Below are positions 1 through 10,248 of a stretch of 64,000 nucleotides of DNA, piece after piece (the stretch's first letter is position 1; the number at the start of each line of letters is the position of its first letter). The stretch covers positions 186,001-250,000 of the forward strand of contig NZ_JADLZT010000004.1 of NCBI RefSeq assembly GCF_015453285.1. Direction: 5' to 3'. The DNA comes from Lysobacter niastensis (GTDB taxonomy: Bacteria > Pseudomonadota > Gammaproteobacteria > Xanthomonadales > Xanthomonadaceae). The notes below the pieces were generated by a model. That model searched no databases. It was not told the DNA's origin and saw nothing but the letters and a program-made list of their open reading frames with translations. The translations under genes and the position numbers were made by a program.

Positions 1-365
1 AGCGCGCCGTCGGCGAGCCGGGCAACCTGCTGATGGCCGGTGGCGACAAGACCACGGCGCAGCTGGTGGCGGGCACGCAGAAGGGCATCCTGGTCACGCG
101 CACCTGGTACATCCGCATGGTCGATCCGCAGACCGTGCTGCTGACGGGCCTGACCCGCGACGGCACGTTCTACATCGAGAACGGCCAGATCAAGCATCCG
201 GTGAAGAACTTCCGCTTCAACGAGTCGCCGGTGATCATGCTCAACAACATCGAGGAGCTGGGCAAGCCGGTGCGCGTCTCCGGCGACGAGTCCTCGTTCG
301 TGATGATGATCCCGCCGATGAAGCTGCGCGATTTCACCTTCACCTCGTTGTCTGACGCGGTGTGA
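1..365 (+). CDS. TldD/PmbA family protein, C-terminal part (gene runs off the left edge)
   Basis: Only the last 120 or so codons are present; the reading frame is open from base 3 to the TGA at 363-365. The visible part (GGDKTTAQL, then TWYIRMVDPQTVLLTGLTRDG, then YIENGQIKHPV) matches the C-terminal half of TldD/PmbA proteins, which in E. coli form the TldD-TldE heterodimeric metalloprotease. The metal-site segment is not in the window, so I cannot say whether this is the catalytic or the TldE-type partner. The next gene carries an HExxxH-like motif, which suggests this one is the TldE/PmbA-type subunit. It lies 19 bases upstream of the second gene on the same strand and is probably the first visible member of one long operon. 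Confidence 0.8.
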   Translation, partial: RAVGEPGNLLMAGGDKTTAQLVAGTQKGILVTRTWYIRMVDPQTVLLTGLTRDGTFYIENGQIKHPVKNFRFNESPVIMLNNIEELGKPVRVSGDESSFVMMIPPMKLRDFTFTSLSDAV

Positions 366-384
366 TCTGCAAGGGTGATCGATC

Positions 385-2010
385 GTGCAACGCCGTGATT
401 TCCTGAGTTTTGCTGGTATCGGTCTCGCCGGCATGCTGCTGCCTCACGGCCGCAGCATCGCCGCCGAGGCGTTGCTGGAACCCGCCGACACCGCGCGGCG
501 CCGGCTGCTGGCCGACGCCGCGCTGGCTTCGGCCCGCGCCGCCGGTGCTTCGTACTGCGACGTGCGCGTGGGCCGCTACCTGCGCCAGTTCGTCGTCACG
601 CGCGAAGACCGCGTCGAGAACATCGTCAACAACGAGTCGACCGGTGTTGGCATCCGCGTGCTGTTCGACGGCGCGTGGGGCTTCGCCGCCACGCATCGCA
701 TGACCACCGACGCGGTGGCCGAAGCGACCCGGCTGGCCGTCGCCATCGCCCGTGCCAACTCGCGCAGCCAGACCCGCAAGGTCGAGCTGGCGCCGGTGCG
801 CGGCGTCGGCGAGGTGTCGTGGAAGACGCCCGTCAAGAAGAACGCGATGGCGGTGCCGGTGAAGGAGAAGGTCGACCTGCTGCTCGGCGTCAATGCCGCG
901 GCGATGAAGGCCGGCGCCGACTTCTTCAACTCGACGCTGTTCCTCGTCAACGAGCATAAGTACTTCGCCTCGACCGACGGCAGCTACATCGACCAGGACG
1001 TGCACCGCATCTGGCTGCCGATCACCGCGACTGCGGTGGACAAGGCCAGCGGCAAGTTCCGCACCCGCAACGGCCTGTCCTCGCCGATGGGCATGGGCTA
1101 CGAGTTCCTCGATGCGGACCCGGCCGGCAAGTACACGCTGCCGGGTGGCGTCATCGGCTACGGCAGCAGCTACGACGTTATGGCGGATGCGGTCGCCAGT
1201 GCCCGCGATGCCCGCGCCAAGCTCAAGGCGCCGTCGGTCAAGCCGGGCAAGTACGACCTGGTGGTCGATCCGTCCAACCTGTTCCTGACGATCCACGAGA
1301 ACGTCGGCCATCCGTTGGAACTCGACCGCGTGCTTGGCTACGAGGCCAACTACGCCGGTACCAGCTTCGCCACGCTCGACAAGCGCGAGCAGGGCTATCG
1401 CTGGGGCAGCGGGATCGTCAACTTCGTCGCCGACAAGACTCGCCCGGGCAGCCTCGGTGCGGTTGGTTACGACGACGAAGGCGTCAAGACGCGGCAGTGG
1501 GACCTGGTGCGCGACGGCATTCTCGTCGACTACCAGGCCACGCGCGACGAGGCGCACATCCTCGGCCACACCGAGTCGCATGGCTGCAGCTATGCCGATT
1601 CGTGGTCCAGCGTGCAGTTCCAGCGCATGGCCAACGTCTCGCTGATGCCGGGCAAGCAGCCGCTCAGCGTCGCGGACATGGTCAAGGACGTGGAGAACGG
1701 CCTGTACGTGCACGGACGCGGTTCGTACTCGATCGACCAGCAGCGCTACAACGCGCAGTTCGGCGGCCAGCTGTTCTACGAGATCAAGAACGGCAAGGTC
1801 ACCGGCATGGTCGAGGACGCGGCCTACCAGATCCGCACGCCGGAGTTCTGGAACGCATGCGTGGCGATCTGCGACGAGCGCGACTTCCGCCTGGGCGGTT
1901 CGTTCTTCGACGGCAAGGGCCAGCCGAGCCAGGTCTCGGCGGTGTCGCACGGATCGAGCACCACGCGCTTCAACGGCATCAACATCATCAATACCGCGCG
2001 TTCGATATGA
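385..2010 (+). CDS. TldD-type zinc metalloprotease with Tat-like leader
   Basis: 541 residues from a GTG start. The N-terminus QRRDFLSFAGIGLAGMLL looks like a twin-arginine signal, so the protein is probably exported folded. E. coli TldD is cytoplasmic, so this is a divergent branch. The metal-binding helix is H304-E305-N-V-G-H309, equivalent to the HExxxH of TldD. Downstream there are typical TldD segments (ATRDEAHILGHTES, and GGQLFYEIKNGKVTGMVEDAAYQIRT in two parts). The stop codon overlaps the next start as ATGA, indicating translational coupling. In known systems TldD/TldE cleave unstructured peptides and process ribosomal peptides such as microcin. Here the target is unknown, and no precursor peptide is evident nearby. 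Confidence 0.88.
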   Translation: MQRRDFLSFAGIGLAGMLLPHGRSIAAEALLEPADTARRRLLADAALASARAAGASYCDVRVGRYLRQFVVTREDRVENIVNNESTGVGIRVLFDGAWGFAATHRMTTDAVAEATRLAVAIARANSRSQTRKVELAPVRGVGEVSWKTPVKKNAMAVPVKEKVDLLLGVNAAAMKAGADFFNSTLFLVNEHKYFASTDGSYIDQDVHRIWLPITATAVDKASGKFRTRNGLSSPMGMGYEFLDADPAGKYTLPGGVIGYGSSYDVMADAVASARDARAKLKAPSVKPGKYDLVVDPSNLFLTIHENVGHPLELDRVLGYEANYAGTSFATLDKREQGYRWGSGIVNFVADKTRPGSLGAVGYDDEGVKTRQWDLVRDGILVDYQATRDEAHILGHTESHGCSYADSWSSVQFQRMANVSLMPGKQPLSVADMVKDVENGLYVHGRGSYSIDQQRYNAQFGGQLFYEIKNGKVTGMVEDAAYQIRTPEFWNACVAICDERDFRLGGSFFDGKGQPSQVSAVSHGSSTTRFNGINIINTARSI

Positions 2011-2708
2011 CGCGCGGGCAGTTCCTCCGCCTGATGCTGGGCGGCGCGGCGGGGGCGCTGCTGTCGCCCCTGGCCCGTGCTGCCGGCGCGGAGTACGACT
2101 TCTGGCTGACGCGCCTGAAGTACGACTCGGGCGACTGGGACGTCGACCAGCGCATGCCGTCGAACCTGATCACCTCGCTGATCGACTACACCAACCTGCG
2201 CGTGGACCCCAAGGAACACGTGGTGGCGCTGGCCGATCCGAAGATGCTGTCGGCGCCGTTCTGCTATCTGGCCGGGCACAAGCTGGTCGAGTTCAACCCG
2301 GACGAGCGCCGCAACTTCGAGCGCTACGTACGCAATGGCGGCTTCGTCCTGGTCGACGACTGCAACCACGACATCGACGGCCTGTTCGCCAAGTCGTTCG
2401 AGTCGCAGATGGCGTCGATCTTCGGCGCCAAGGCGCTGAAGAAGCTGCCGAACACGCATCCGCTGTACCGGAGCTTCTTCACCTTCAAGGACGGCCCGCC
2501 GGCGACGACTTTCGAGCTCAACGGCTGGGGCGACGACCTGGTGCACGACTACCTCAAGGGCATCGAGATCGACGGGCGTCTGGGCGTGCTCTACAGCAAC
2601 AAGGACTACGGCTGCGAGTGGGATTACGACTGGCGCAACAAGCGCTTCCTGGCCGAGGACAACACCAGGTTCGCGGTCAACATCGTGATGTACGCACTGA
2701 ACAGCTGA
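2007..2708 (+). CDS. DUF4159 domain protein, exported
   Basis: 233 residues. The start overlaps the preceding stop (ATGA). The leader TRGQFLRLMLGGAAGALLSPLARA resembles a degenerate Tat or Sec signal ending near AGA. The body (YDSGDWDVDQRMPSNLITSLIDY, in pieces; NGGFVLVDDCNHD; DDLVHDYLKGIEIDGRLGVLYSNKDYGCEWDY) is a DUF4159 domain. This is a GATase-like fold of unknown function, repeatedly found with MoxR ATPases, DUF58 and BatA proteins. Its location between the TldD pair and moxR argues that protease and AAA+ system act together. The in-frame extension upstream of 2007 lies inside the tldD gene and is not coding. Confidence 0.82.
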   Translation: MTRGQFLRLMLGGAAGALLSPLARAAGAEYDFWLTRLKYDSGDWDVDQRMPSNLITSLIDYTNLRVDPKEHVVALADPKMLSAPFCYLAGHKLVEFNPDERRNFERYVRNGGFVLVDDCNHDIDGLFAKSFESQMASIFGAKALKKLPNTHPLYRSFFTFKDGPPATTFELNGWGDDLVHDYLKGIEIDGRLGVLYSNKDYGCEWDYDWRNKRFLAEDNTRFAVNIVMYALNS

Positions 2709-2730
2709 CCGAATCTCCACAGGAACCGTC

Positions 2731-3726
<996 letters not shown>

Positions 3727-3754
3727 TTTTCGCCGCCTGATTTCAGCTCCCTGC

Positions 3755-4666
3755 ATGACCACCGGCTCCAGCATCGCCGACTTCATCCCGCCGCAGGTTC
3801 GCGCGCGGTTGAAGGACCTGCGCCTGACCTCGCGACGCGCGGTCGGGCTGCAGGGCCTCGGCCTGCACCACAGCCGAAGCCGCGGCGCCGGGCTCGAGTT
3901 CGCCCAGTACCGCGCCTACGAACCCGGCGACGAACTGCGCCAGGTCGACTGGAAGCTGTACGCACGCTCCGACCGGTTCTTCGTGCGCGAAGCCGAGCGT
4001 GAAAGTCCGTTGGCAGTGTGGATCCTGATCGACGCCACCGCATCGATGGCGCAGGAGGACGCGGCGCGTCCCGGCTGGTCGCGCTTGTCCGCTGCCAAGG
4101 GCCTCGCCGCCTGCATCGCCGAACTGGCACTGCGCCAGGGCGACCGTTTCGGGCTGGTGTCGCTGCGTGGAGATGGCGTGCGCCTGATCGCACCCGGCGC
4201 GTCGGTGCGGCAACGCGACCGCATCCTGCTGGAGCTGCATGCTTTGTCGGCACACGGACACTGGCCTTCCGCCGAACAGTTGCGCCCGTTGTGGGAACGC
4301 ATCGGCGCGGGCGACCTGGTCGTGCTGCTCAGCGATCTGTTCGATGACGGTGCGGCCGACGTCGCCACCCGGCTCGCCGCGGCGCGGCGCGAAGTGGCCG
4401 CGGTCCAGTTGCTGACCGCCGAGGAGCGCGACTTCCCGTTCGCCGGTGGCCATCGCTTCCGCGATCCGGAATCCGGCGAGGAGCTGCTCGGCGACGGCGC
4501 GGCGATGCGCGGCGAGTTCATCGCCCGTTTCGCGCAGGCGCGGCGCGAACTGAACGCCCGTCTCGATGCCAGCGGCATCCGCCACGCCGACTACTTCCTC
4601 GACCAGCCGCTGGACCTGCCGCTGCGGCGGCTGTTCGGTGCGCGCGACGCCGCGGAGTACGCGTGA
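3755..4666 (+). CDS. DUF58 domain protein (VWA-like)
   Basis: 303 residues. The DUF58 signature YEPGDELRQVDWKLYARSD is at about 55-73, followed by FFVREAERES. A degenerate VWA metal site DATASM is at 93-98 (the classical form is DxSxS). Such proteins are partners of MoxR ATPases. No signal peptide or membrane segment is apparent. The last codons overlap the following gene's GTG start (GTGA), so translation is coupled. Confidence 0.88.
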   Translation: MTTGSSIADFIPPQVRARLKDLRLTSRRAVGLQGLGLHHSRSRGAGLEFAQYRAYEPGDELRQVDWKLYARSDRFFVREAERESPLAVWILIDATASMAQEDAARPGWSRLSAAKGLAACIAELALRQGDRFGLVSLRGDGVRLIAPGASVRQRDRILLELHALSAHGHWPSAEQLRPLWERIGAGDLVVLLSDLFDDGAADVATRLAAARREVAAVQLLTAEERDFPFAGGHRFRDPESGEELLGDGAAMRGEFIARFAQARRELNARLDASGIRHADYFLDQPLDLPLRRLFGARDAAEYA

Positions 4667-5841
4667 ACCTGGCCCTGCTGCTGCCTGCGGGGCTGGCCGC
4701 GCTTGCGGCGCTGTTGCTGCCGCTGTTGATCCACCTCGCGCGACGCAGCGAGCAGCGGCCGACCGTGTTCGCCGCGTTGCAGTGGCTGCGGCAGAAACCG
4801 CGTCCGCGTCATCGCATCCGCTTCGACGAGTGGCCGCTGCTGCTGGTTCGCCTGCTGCTGCTGGCGCTGCTGGCCTTGCTCATCGCTCGTCCGGTGTTGT
4901 TCGGCGCCGAGGACCGTCAGCCGTGGGTCGCGGTCGCGCCCGGCATCGATCCGCATCAGGCGCGCATGCAGTCCGCGCCGTCCAACGCGCGCTGGCACTG
5001 GCTGACGCCGGGCTTCCCGCGTTTCGAATCGGGAGCACGCGCGCCCGCGCCGTCTCGGGTCGCAATTACCAGCCTGCTGCGCGAACTCGACGCCGACCTC
5101 GCACCGGGCGTGGCGCTGACAGTGCTGGTGCCCGAACAACTCAACGGCGTCGACGGACAGCGTCCGGTGCTGAGCCGGCGCGTCGATTGGCGCGTGCTGC
5201 CCGGCATCGAAACGAAGCCGCGCGCCGCCGCAGTCGCCGCGGCGCCTTCGCTCAGCGTGCGCTACTCGCCGGATCGTGAAGGCTCGCTGCGATATCTGCG
5301 CGCTGCCAACGCCGCCTGGCAGGACCCATCGTCGAAAGCAGTGGCTGGGCAGGACATCGCGCTCTCCGCTAAACCGGTTGCCGCACAGACGCTGCACCTG
5401 ATGTGGCTTGCGCCGGGTCCGCTGCCGCAAGCGGTAGCGGACTGGATCCGCAATGGCGGCGTCGCACTGCTCGATCCCGAGGCGACGCTCGCCGATGCCG
5501 TGCCGATGTCGGTGCTCTGGCGCGATGACGATGGCGCCGCTCTGGTGGAAGGCAGCGCGTACGGGCGCGGCAAGGTCATGCGCCTGACGCGCCCGTTGCA
5601 GGCCAAGGCCATTCCGCAACTGCTTGACGCGCAGTTCCCGCGACAGCTGCGCGGTCTGTTCGTGGCGGCCGCACCGGAGCCCGCGCGCGTCCATGCGGCC
5701 GCACACGCGCCGTCTACGGGTGGCATCGCATTTCCGGTGGCGCCGCGCGAACTGCAGCCCTGGTTGCTGGCGTTGATCGCGATGCTGTTCGCCGTCGAGC
5801 GCTGGATGGCGAGCGCGAAGCGCCAACGGAGCGCGCCATGA
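4663..5841 (+). CDS. BatA-type membrane protein (aerotolerance regulator N-terminal domain)
   Basis: 392 residues from a GTG that overlaps the upstream stop. The N-terminus LLLPAGLAALAALLLPLLIHLARR, followed by FAALQWLRQKPRPRHRIRFDEWPLLLVRLLLLALLALLIARPVLF (in pieces), is the two-helix BatA module. The middle is a periplasmic, glutamine-amidotransferase-like segment and the end has one more membrane span (PWLLALIAMLFAVERWMAS). It probably works as the membrane anchor of the MoxR/DUF58 complex. The stop overlaps the next ATG. Confidence 0.85.
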   Translation: MNLALLLPAGLAALAALLLPLLIHLARRSEQRPTVFAALQWLRQKPRPRHRIRFDEWPLLLVRLLLLALLALLIARPVLFGAEDRQPWVAVAPGIDPHQARMQSAPSNARWHWLTPGFPRFESGARAPAPSRVAITSLLRELDADLAPGVALTVLVPEQLNGVDGQRPVLSRRVDWRVLPGIETKPRAAAVAAAPSLSVRYSPDREGSLRYLRAANAAWQDPSSKAVAGQDIALSAKPVAAQTLHLMWLAPGPLPQAVADWIRNGGVALLDPEATLADAVPMSVLWRDDDGAALVEGSAYGRGKVMRLTRPLQAKAIPQLLDAQFPRQLRGLFVAAAPEPARVHAAAHAPSTGGIAFPVAPRELQPWLLALIAMLFAVERWMASAKRQRSAP

Positions 5842-8003
5842 ACGCGGCGTCGATCCTGCGCGACACGCTGCGCGATGCGCGCCTGCGCCGCGGCCTCGAT
5901 GCCGCGCTGGCCGGCTTGCCGTGGGCAGCCATGGTGGGCGTTGCGGCATGGCGCTTCAGTGGTGTAATCGCGGCCATCATCGTGGTCTTGGTAGCCGTGG
6001 CGGCAATCGCGGCGTTCGCGTTGCATCGCGCGCGCAGGCTCGACCATCATTGGCTGGTCCGCGAGCTCGATGCGCGCCGCCCGGACATGGAGGACAGCGC
6101 CGACCTGCTGTTCGCGCAGGCGGGTTCTCTGTTGGCGCTTCCACGACTGCAGCTCGCGCGCCTGCAGCAACGCATCGAAACGGCACGCATGCCGGACCTG
6201 CGTCCGCGCTGGTCGGCGAAGGCGATCGCCACGGGGTTCGGTGTCGCCGCCGTCGCGATTGCCGCGCTGCTGCTGTGGCCGGCTCGCCCGCCCGCCAGCT
6301 TCGACGAGGTCGTGGCTGCGATCGGCGGGACCGAGGCGAAACCCACGCAGACACGCCTGCTCGAACAGCAACTGCGCATCGTGCCGCCCGCCTATACGCG
6401 CCTGCCGGCGCGCGAGGAGGCGACGCTCGACGCCAAGGCGCCGCAGGGTACGCGCCTGCAATGGACGCTGCGCTTCGCGCCGCAGCCCGGCGCTGCCGAA
6501 CTGGTGTATCACGACGGCCGCAGTGTCGCGTTGACGCGAGAGGGCGATGTTTGGCATGGCAGCGACGTGCTGACCCGCTCGGCGTTGTACCGCATCGTGC
6601 TGCATGACGCGCCGCCGTTGACGCCGGCCGTTCGGCATCGCCTGGATGCGATTGCCGACCGTCCGCCGACGCTGCGCGTAATCGAGCCGGATCGAAGCCT
6701 GAGCCTGATGAAGCCCGGGCAGCGGGGCTGGGCGCTGACGTTCGAGGCCGGCGACGACTACGGCCTGGCGGCGAACGCGCGGCTGCGCATCATGCTGGCG
6801 CAGGGCAGCGGAGAGAACATCACCTTCCGCGAGCAGACCGTCGCGGTGCGTGGCAGCGGTGGCGCCACGCAGAAGCGGTACGTGCAGCGCGTGGACCTGT
6901 CCGCGCTCGGGTATGCGGTCGGCGACGACCTGATCGTGCAATTGCGTGTCGAGGACAACCGCTCGCCGTCGCCGCAAAGCGCCAACAGCGCCAGCCTGAT
7001 CCTGCGCTGGCCGCCGGACCTCGGCAATGAATCGACGGGCCTGGAAGGCATGGTCAAGAAGGTGATGCCCGCGTACTTCCGCAGCCAGCGCCAGATCATC
7101 ATCGACGCCGAGACGCTGCTGAAGCAGAAGCGCAAGCTCGATGCCGCGCAATACACCGAGCGCAGCGACGGGATCGGCGTGGACCAGCGCATCCTGCGCC
7201 TGCGTTACGGCCAGTTCCTCGGTGAGGAAGCCGAAGGCGGTCCCAAGCCGCCGCCGACCAGCGACGAACAAGGCGACACCGCGCATGCCGAAGAAGGTGC
7301 GGCCGCGGACGCCGATCACGACCATGCGCCCGCAGCAGACTCGCAAGCCTTCGGCCAGGAAACCTCGGTGCTGGAGGAATACGGCCACACGCACGACCAC
7401 GCCGAAGCGGCGACGCTGCTCGATCCGGAAACGCGCACGACGCTGAAGGCCGCGCTCGACCAGATGTGGCAGTCGGAACTGAACCTGCGCCAGGGACATC
7501 CGGAGCTTGCGCTGCCGTATGCATACAAGGCGCTGGGCTTCATCAAGCAGGTGCAGCAGGCGACCCGGATCTACCTGGCGCGCGTCGGTACCGAGTTGCC
7601 ACCTATCGATGAAAGCCGGCGCATGGGCGGCGATCGCGCCGGACTGGCGCGCCGTGACGATGCACTGGTCGCGGCCACCGCGGCTGATCCGACGCTGGCG
7701 AACCTGTGGCGCGCGCTGGATGAAGCGCCTGCGGCATCGGCGGCTGGCGCAACGGACGTCGATTTCGCCGTGCTGGAACGCTGGCTGCGCGAGCACCCGT
7801 CGCAGTTGGCCGATCCGCTGGCGTTCATCGCGGTGATGGAAACGTTGCGCGCCGATCCGGCCTGCGTGCCGTGCCGCCGTGAACTGCGTGCGCTGCTTTG
7901 GCCGCTGCTGCCGCGGCCGGCGTCGACGGTGCCGCGTCGTGACGACGGCGGCGCCGCCGGACGCCGTTACCTCGACGCCCTGCGCGAGGAGCGTGCGCGA
8001 TGA
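5838..8003 (+). CDS. DUF4175 family membrane protein with a His-rich insert
   Basis: 721 residues, starting within the previous gene's stop (ATGA). Two hydrophobic segments near the N-terminus (about 30-60 and 130-155) are followed by a long soluble region; this layout and the operon position match DUF4175 proteins found with MoxR/BatA genes. An acidic, Ala-rich linker at about 475-530 carries DHDH (493-496) and HTHDH (517-521), a cluster that could bind transition metals. The end has CVPC, a possible redox or metal pair. Function unknown; it may be the large membrane/periplasmic scaffold of the system. Confidence 0.75.
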   Translation: MNAASILRDTLRDARLRRGLDAALAGLPWAAMVGVAAWRFSGVIAAIIVVLVAVAAIAAFALHRARRLDHHWLVRELDARRPDMEDSADLLFAQAGSLLALPRLQLARLQQRIETARMPDLRPRWSAKAIATGFGVAAVAIAALLLWPARPPASFDEVVAAIGGTEAKPTQTRLLEQQLRIVPPAYTRLPAREEATLDAKAPQGTRLQWTLRFAPQPGAAELVYHDGRSVALTREGDVWHGSDVLTRSALYRIVLHDAPPLTPAVRHRLDAIADRPPTLRVIEPDRSLSLMKPGQRGWALTFEAGDDYGLAANARLRIMLAQGSGENITFREQTVAVRGSGGATQKRYVQRVDLSALGYAVGDDLIVQLRVEDNRSPSPQSANSASLILRWPPDLGNESTGLEGMVKKVMPAYFRSQRQIIIDAETLLKQKRKLDAAQYTERSDGIGVDQRILRLRYGQFLGEEAEGGPKPPPTSDEQGDTAHAEEGAAADADHDHAPAADSQAFGQETSVLEEYGHTHDHAEAATLLDPETRTTLKAALDQMWQSELNLRQGHPELALPYAYKALGFIKQVQQATRIYLARVGTELPPIDESRRMGGDRAGLARRDDALVAATAADPTLANLWRALDEAPAASAAGATDVDFAVLERWLREHPSQLADPLAFIAVMETLRADPACVPCRRELRALLWPLLPRPASTVPRRDDGGAAGRRYLDALREERAR

Positions 8004-9850
8004 ACACCCTCATGCTCGGTGCCCGTGAGTTCGACCTGGCGATGCCGGTGGCGGTGCTGCTGGCCGTGACCGTGCTGGCGAGCATTGCGCGACTGCTGTA
8101 TCGACAGTGGCGCGCGGAACCCGCGCAGCGCTCGCGTGCCTGGCGCGTGACGCTGCTGGTGCTGGCGCAGCCGCTGTGCGCGGCACTGCTGTATTTCGCG
8201 CTGTTCCCGCCGTCGACGCCGGGCGAGGCGGGCACGCTGGTCGTGGTCAGTGCCGGCGCGCAACTCGATGCCATTAAGGCGGGCGATGCGATGGTCGCAT
8301 TGCCCGAAGCGCCGGAACTTCCCGGCGTCGAACGCGTCCCGGATCTCGGGACCGCGCTGCGCCGCCATCCGGGTACGCAGCGAATCCGCGTCGCCGGCGC
8401 AGGACTGACGTCGCGCGATCGCGCAGCAGTGCAAGGCATCGCACTGGAGTTCGTGCCCGCGCCACTGCCGCGCGGCCTGGTCGAACTCGCGGCGCCGCAG
8501 CGCGCCGCGTCCGGCGGCGAGTTCCGCATCGCCGGGCGCGCGCAGGACCTCAAGGGCGGCGTCGCCGAACTGCTCGATCCCGGCAGCCAGCGCGTCGATC
8601 GCGTGCCGCTCGATGCCGACGGACGCTTCGCGCTGGGCGCGACGACCCGCGTGCCCGGCGTGGCGATCTACCGGTTGCGGCTGCGCGATGCGCAGCAAAA
8701 GCAGGTCGAGAATGTAGAACTGCCGCTGCAGATCGACGCCGATCCGGCGCCACGCGTGCTCGTGCTCGCCGGTGCGCCGAATCCCGAGTGGAAGTACCTG
8801 CGGCGATGGGCGCTCGATGCCGGCCTGGCGATGCACACGCAGATCGCCGCCGGTGGCGGCATGCAACTGGGCGACGTGCCGATCGCGTTGAATGCCGCGA
8901 GCTTGTCGCGCTTCGACGTCGTCGTGCTCGATGAACGCGCATGGGCGGCGCTCGGCGATGCGCAGCGTTCGGCATTGATCGAGGCGGTCCGTGGCGGACT
9001 GGGCCTGCTGCTGCGTGTCACCGCGACCTTGCCGGATGGCGAACGCCGGCGCCTGCGCGCGCTGGGTTTCGACGTCGATGGCGGAAGCGATTCGGTGGCG
9101 GTCCGACTGGCCACGGGGCAGCGCGACACCGATGCCGAGCGTGCGCGCCTCGGGCCCGGTACCGTCGATGCGCCGCGCGCGGCGGATGCCGACATCGCCG
9201 AGATTCCGGCGCTGACCCGGCGCACGCTGCGCCTCGACGGCAGCGACGCACAGCCGCTGTCGCGCGACGAATCCGGCCAGCCGCTGGGACTGTGGCGGGC
9301 GCTCGGCCGCGGCCGCATCGCGGTGTGGACGCTGACCGACAGTTACCGGTTGGTGCTGGCCGGCCGTGGCGATCGCTATGGCGAGCTGTGGAGTGGTGTG
9401 CTGGCCGCACTGGCCCGTGCGCAGCCGCAACCGGCGTTCGAGGTGCGTGGCGAGGCGCGCGTGGACCAGCGCCTGGCGCTGTGCGGGACGGCTGCAGGGG
9501 CCAGCGTCATCTCGCCCGGTGGCGCGAAGACCGCATTGCTGGCCGACCCGGCCACCGGCACGCCGGCCTGCGCCGCGTACTGGCCGCGCCAGCCGGGCTG
9601 GCACCGCCTGCAGTCCGGCGAACGCAGCCAGCTGTTCCATGTCCGCGCCGCCGATGCGGTGCCGGGGTTGCATGCCGCGGTGTTGCGCGAGGCGACGCAG
9701 CGGCTCGCCGCCGGAGCCGGTGACGTAAAGGCCGCGCCGACACTCGTGCCCGGCCAACCCGGAAGCCGCTGGCCGTGGTGGCTGGCCTGGCTGCTGGCAA
9801 GTTCAGCCCTCTGGTGGTTCGAGCGTTCGCGGGCCGGCCGCACCGCCTGA
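8000..9850 (+). CDS. Membrane protein of the MoxR operon, GATase-like periplasmic domain
   Basis: 616 residues, ATGA overlap with the DUF4175 gene. Two N-terminal membrane helices (VAVLLAVTVLASIARLLYR, then VTLLVLAQPLCAALLYFALF) and a C-terminal one (WPWWLAWLLASSALWWFE) flank a large region. That region resembles the glutamine-amidotransferase-like domains of BatA-associated proteins (RVLVLAGAPNPEWKYLRRWALDAG in pieces; FDVVVLDERAW; GRIAVWTLTDSYRLVLAGRGD). No catalytic Cys is apparent in it, so it is probably a binding or structural module. It is the last gene of the operon. Confidence 0.68.
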   Translation: MNTLMLGAREFDLAMPVAVLLAVTVLASIARLLYRQWRAEPAQRSRAWRVTLLVLAQPLCAALLYFALFPPSTPGEAGTLVVVSAGAQLDAIKAGDAMVALPEAPELPGVERVPDLGTALRRHPGTQRIRVAGAGLTSRDRAAVQGIALEFVPAPLPRGLVELAAPQRAASGGEFRIAGRAQDLKGGVAELLDPGSQRVDRVPLDADGRFALGATTRVPGVAIYRLRLRDAQQKQVENVELPLQIDADPAPRVLVLAGAPNPEWKYLRRWALDAGLAMHTQIAAGGGMQLGDVPIALNAASLSRFDVVVLDERAWAALGDAQRSALIEAVRGGLGLLLRVTATLPDGERRRLRALGFDVDGGSDSVAVRLATGQRDTDAERARLGPGTVDAPRAADADIAEIPALTRRTLRLDGSDAQPLSRDESGQPLGLWRALGRGRIAVWTLTDSYRLVLAGRGDRYGELWSGVLAALARAQPQPAFEVRGEARVDQRLALCGTAAGASVISPGGAKTALLADPATGTPACAAYWPRQPGWHRLQSGERSQLFHVRAADAVPGLHAAVLREATQRLAAGAGDVKAAPTLVPGQPGSRWPWWLAWLLASSALWWFERSRAGRTA

Positions 9851-9993
9851 CGTCCCGCAGGAATACCGCCGCGCGTTCGAGGGCGGTTGGCCGAAGCGAT
9901 CAGGTTGGGGCGACGGACGAAGGCACCTTCGCTCCCTCTGCTGATCAACGTGTCAGGCCGCTAGGCGAGTGGTCGGGCGATTGGCCTTTGCCA

Positions 9994-10248
9994 GTTGGGG
10001 ATAAGTGCTCCGGCGTCGGGGTTGTGGAGCTCGGTAGTTGGGGCAAAAAGCCCGCTCGTTGGACCTCCTTGCTCCACCGTTGGGGTTCAGAGCCCCGCCT
10101 TTGGGTCTTTCTGCTCACATCGTTGGAGCTCGGAGCTCCGTCCTTGGGTCATCAAGCTCCATCGTTGGGGCAAATCAGCTCAGTCGTTGCGGCTCAGAGC
10201 TCCACAATTGGGGATAAGTGCTCGGCTCTCCGGGCTCAGAGCTCGGCG
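9994..10248. repeat. Degenerate tandem array, 12 units of 21-22 bp
   Basis: Within an otherwise gene-free 627-base stretch (9851-10477) there are twelve degenerate direct repeats. Unit starts are 9994, 10015, 10037, 10058, 10079, 10100, 10122, 10143, 10164, 10186, 10207 and 10228. Steps are 21 or 22 bases, averaging 21.3. The shared form is GTTGGGG, a variable 5-6 bases, then AGCTC or TGCTC followed by C-rich bases. The first and eleventh units share TTGGGGATAAGTGCTC exactly. The mixed 21/22 spacing breaks any reading frame, so it is not coding. The rest of the gap (10267-10477) shows no recognisable feature beyond the leader of the adhesin gene. Confidence 0.85.

Noticed and set aside
9994-10248. 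CRISPR array
   Set aside because: Units are too short and too degenerate, there are no constant repeats with unique spacers of uniform length, and no cas genes are present.
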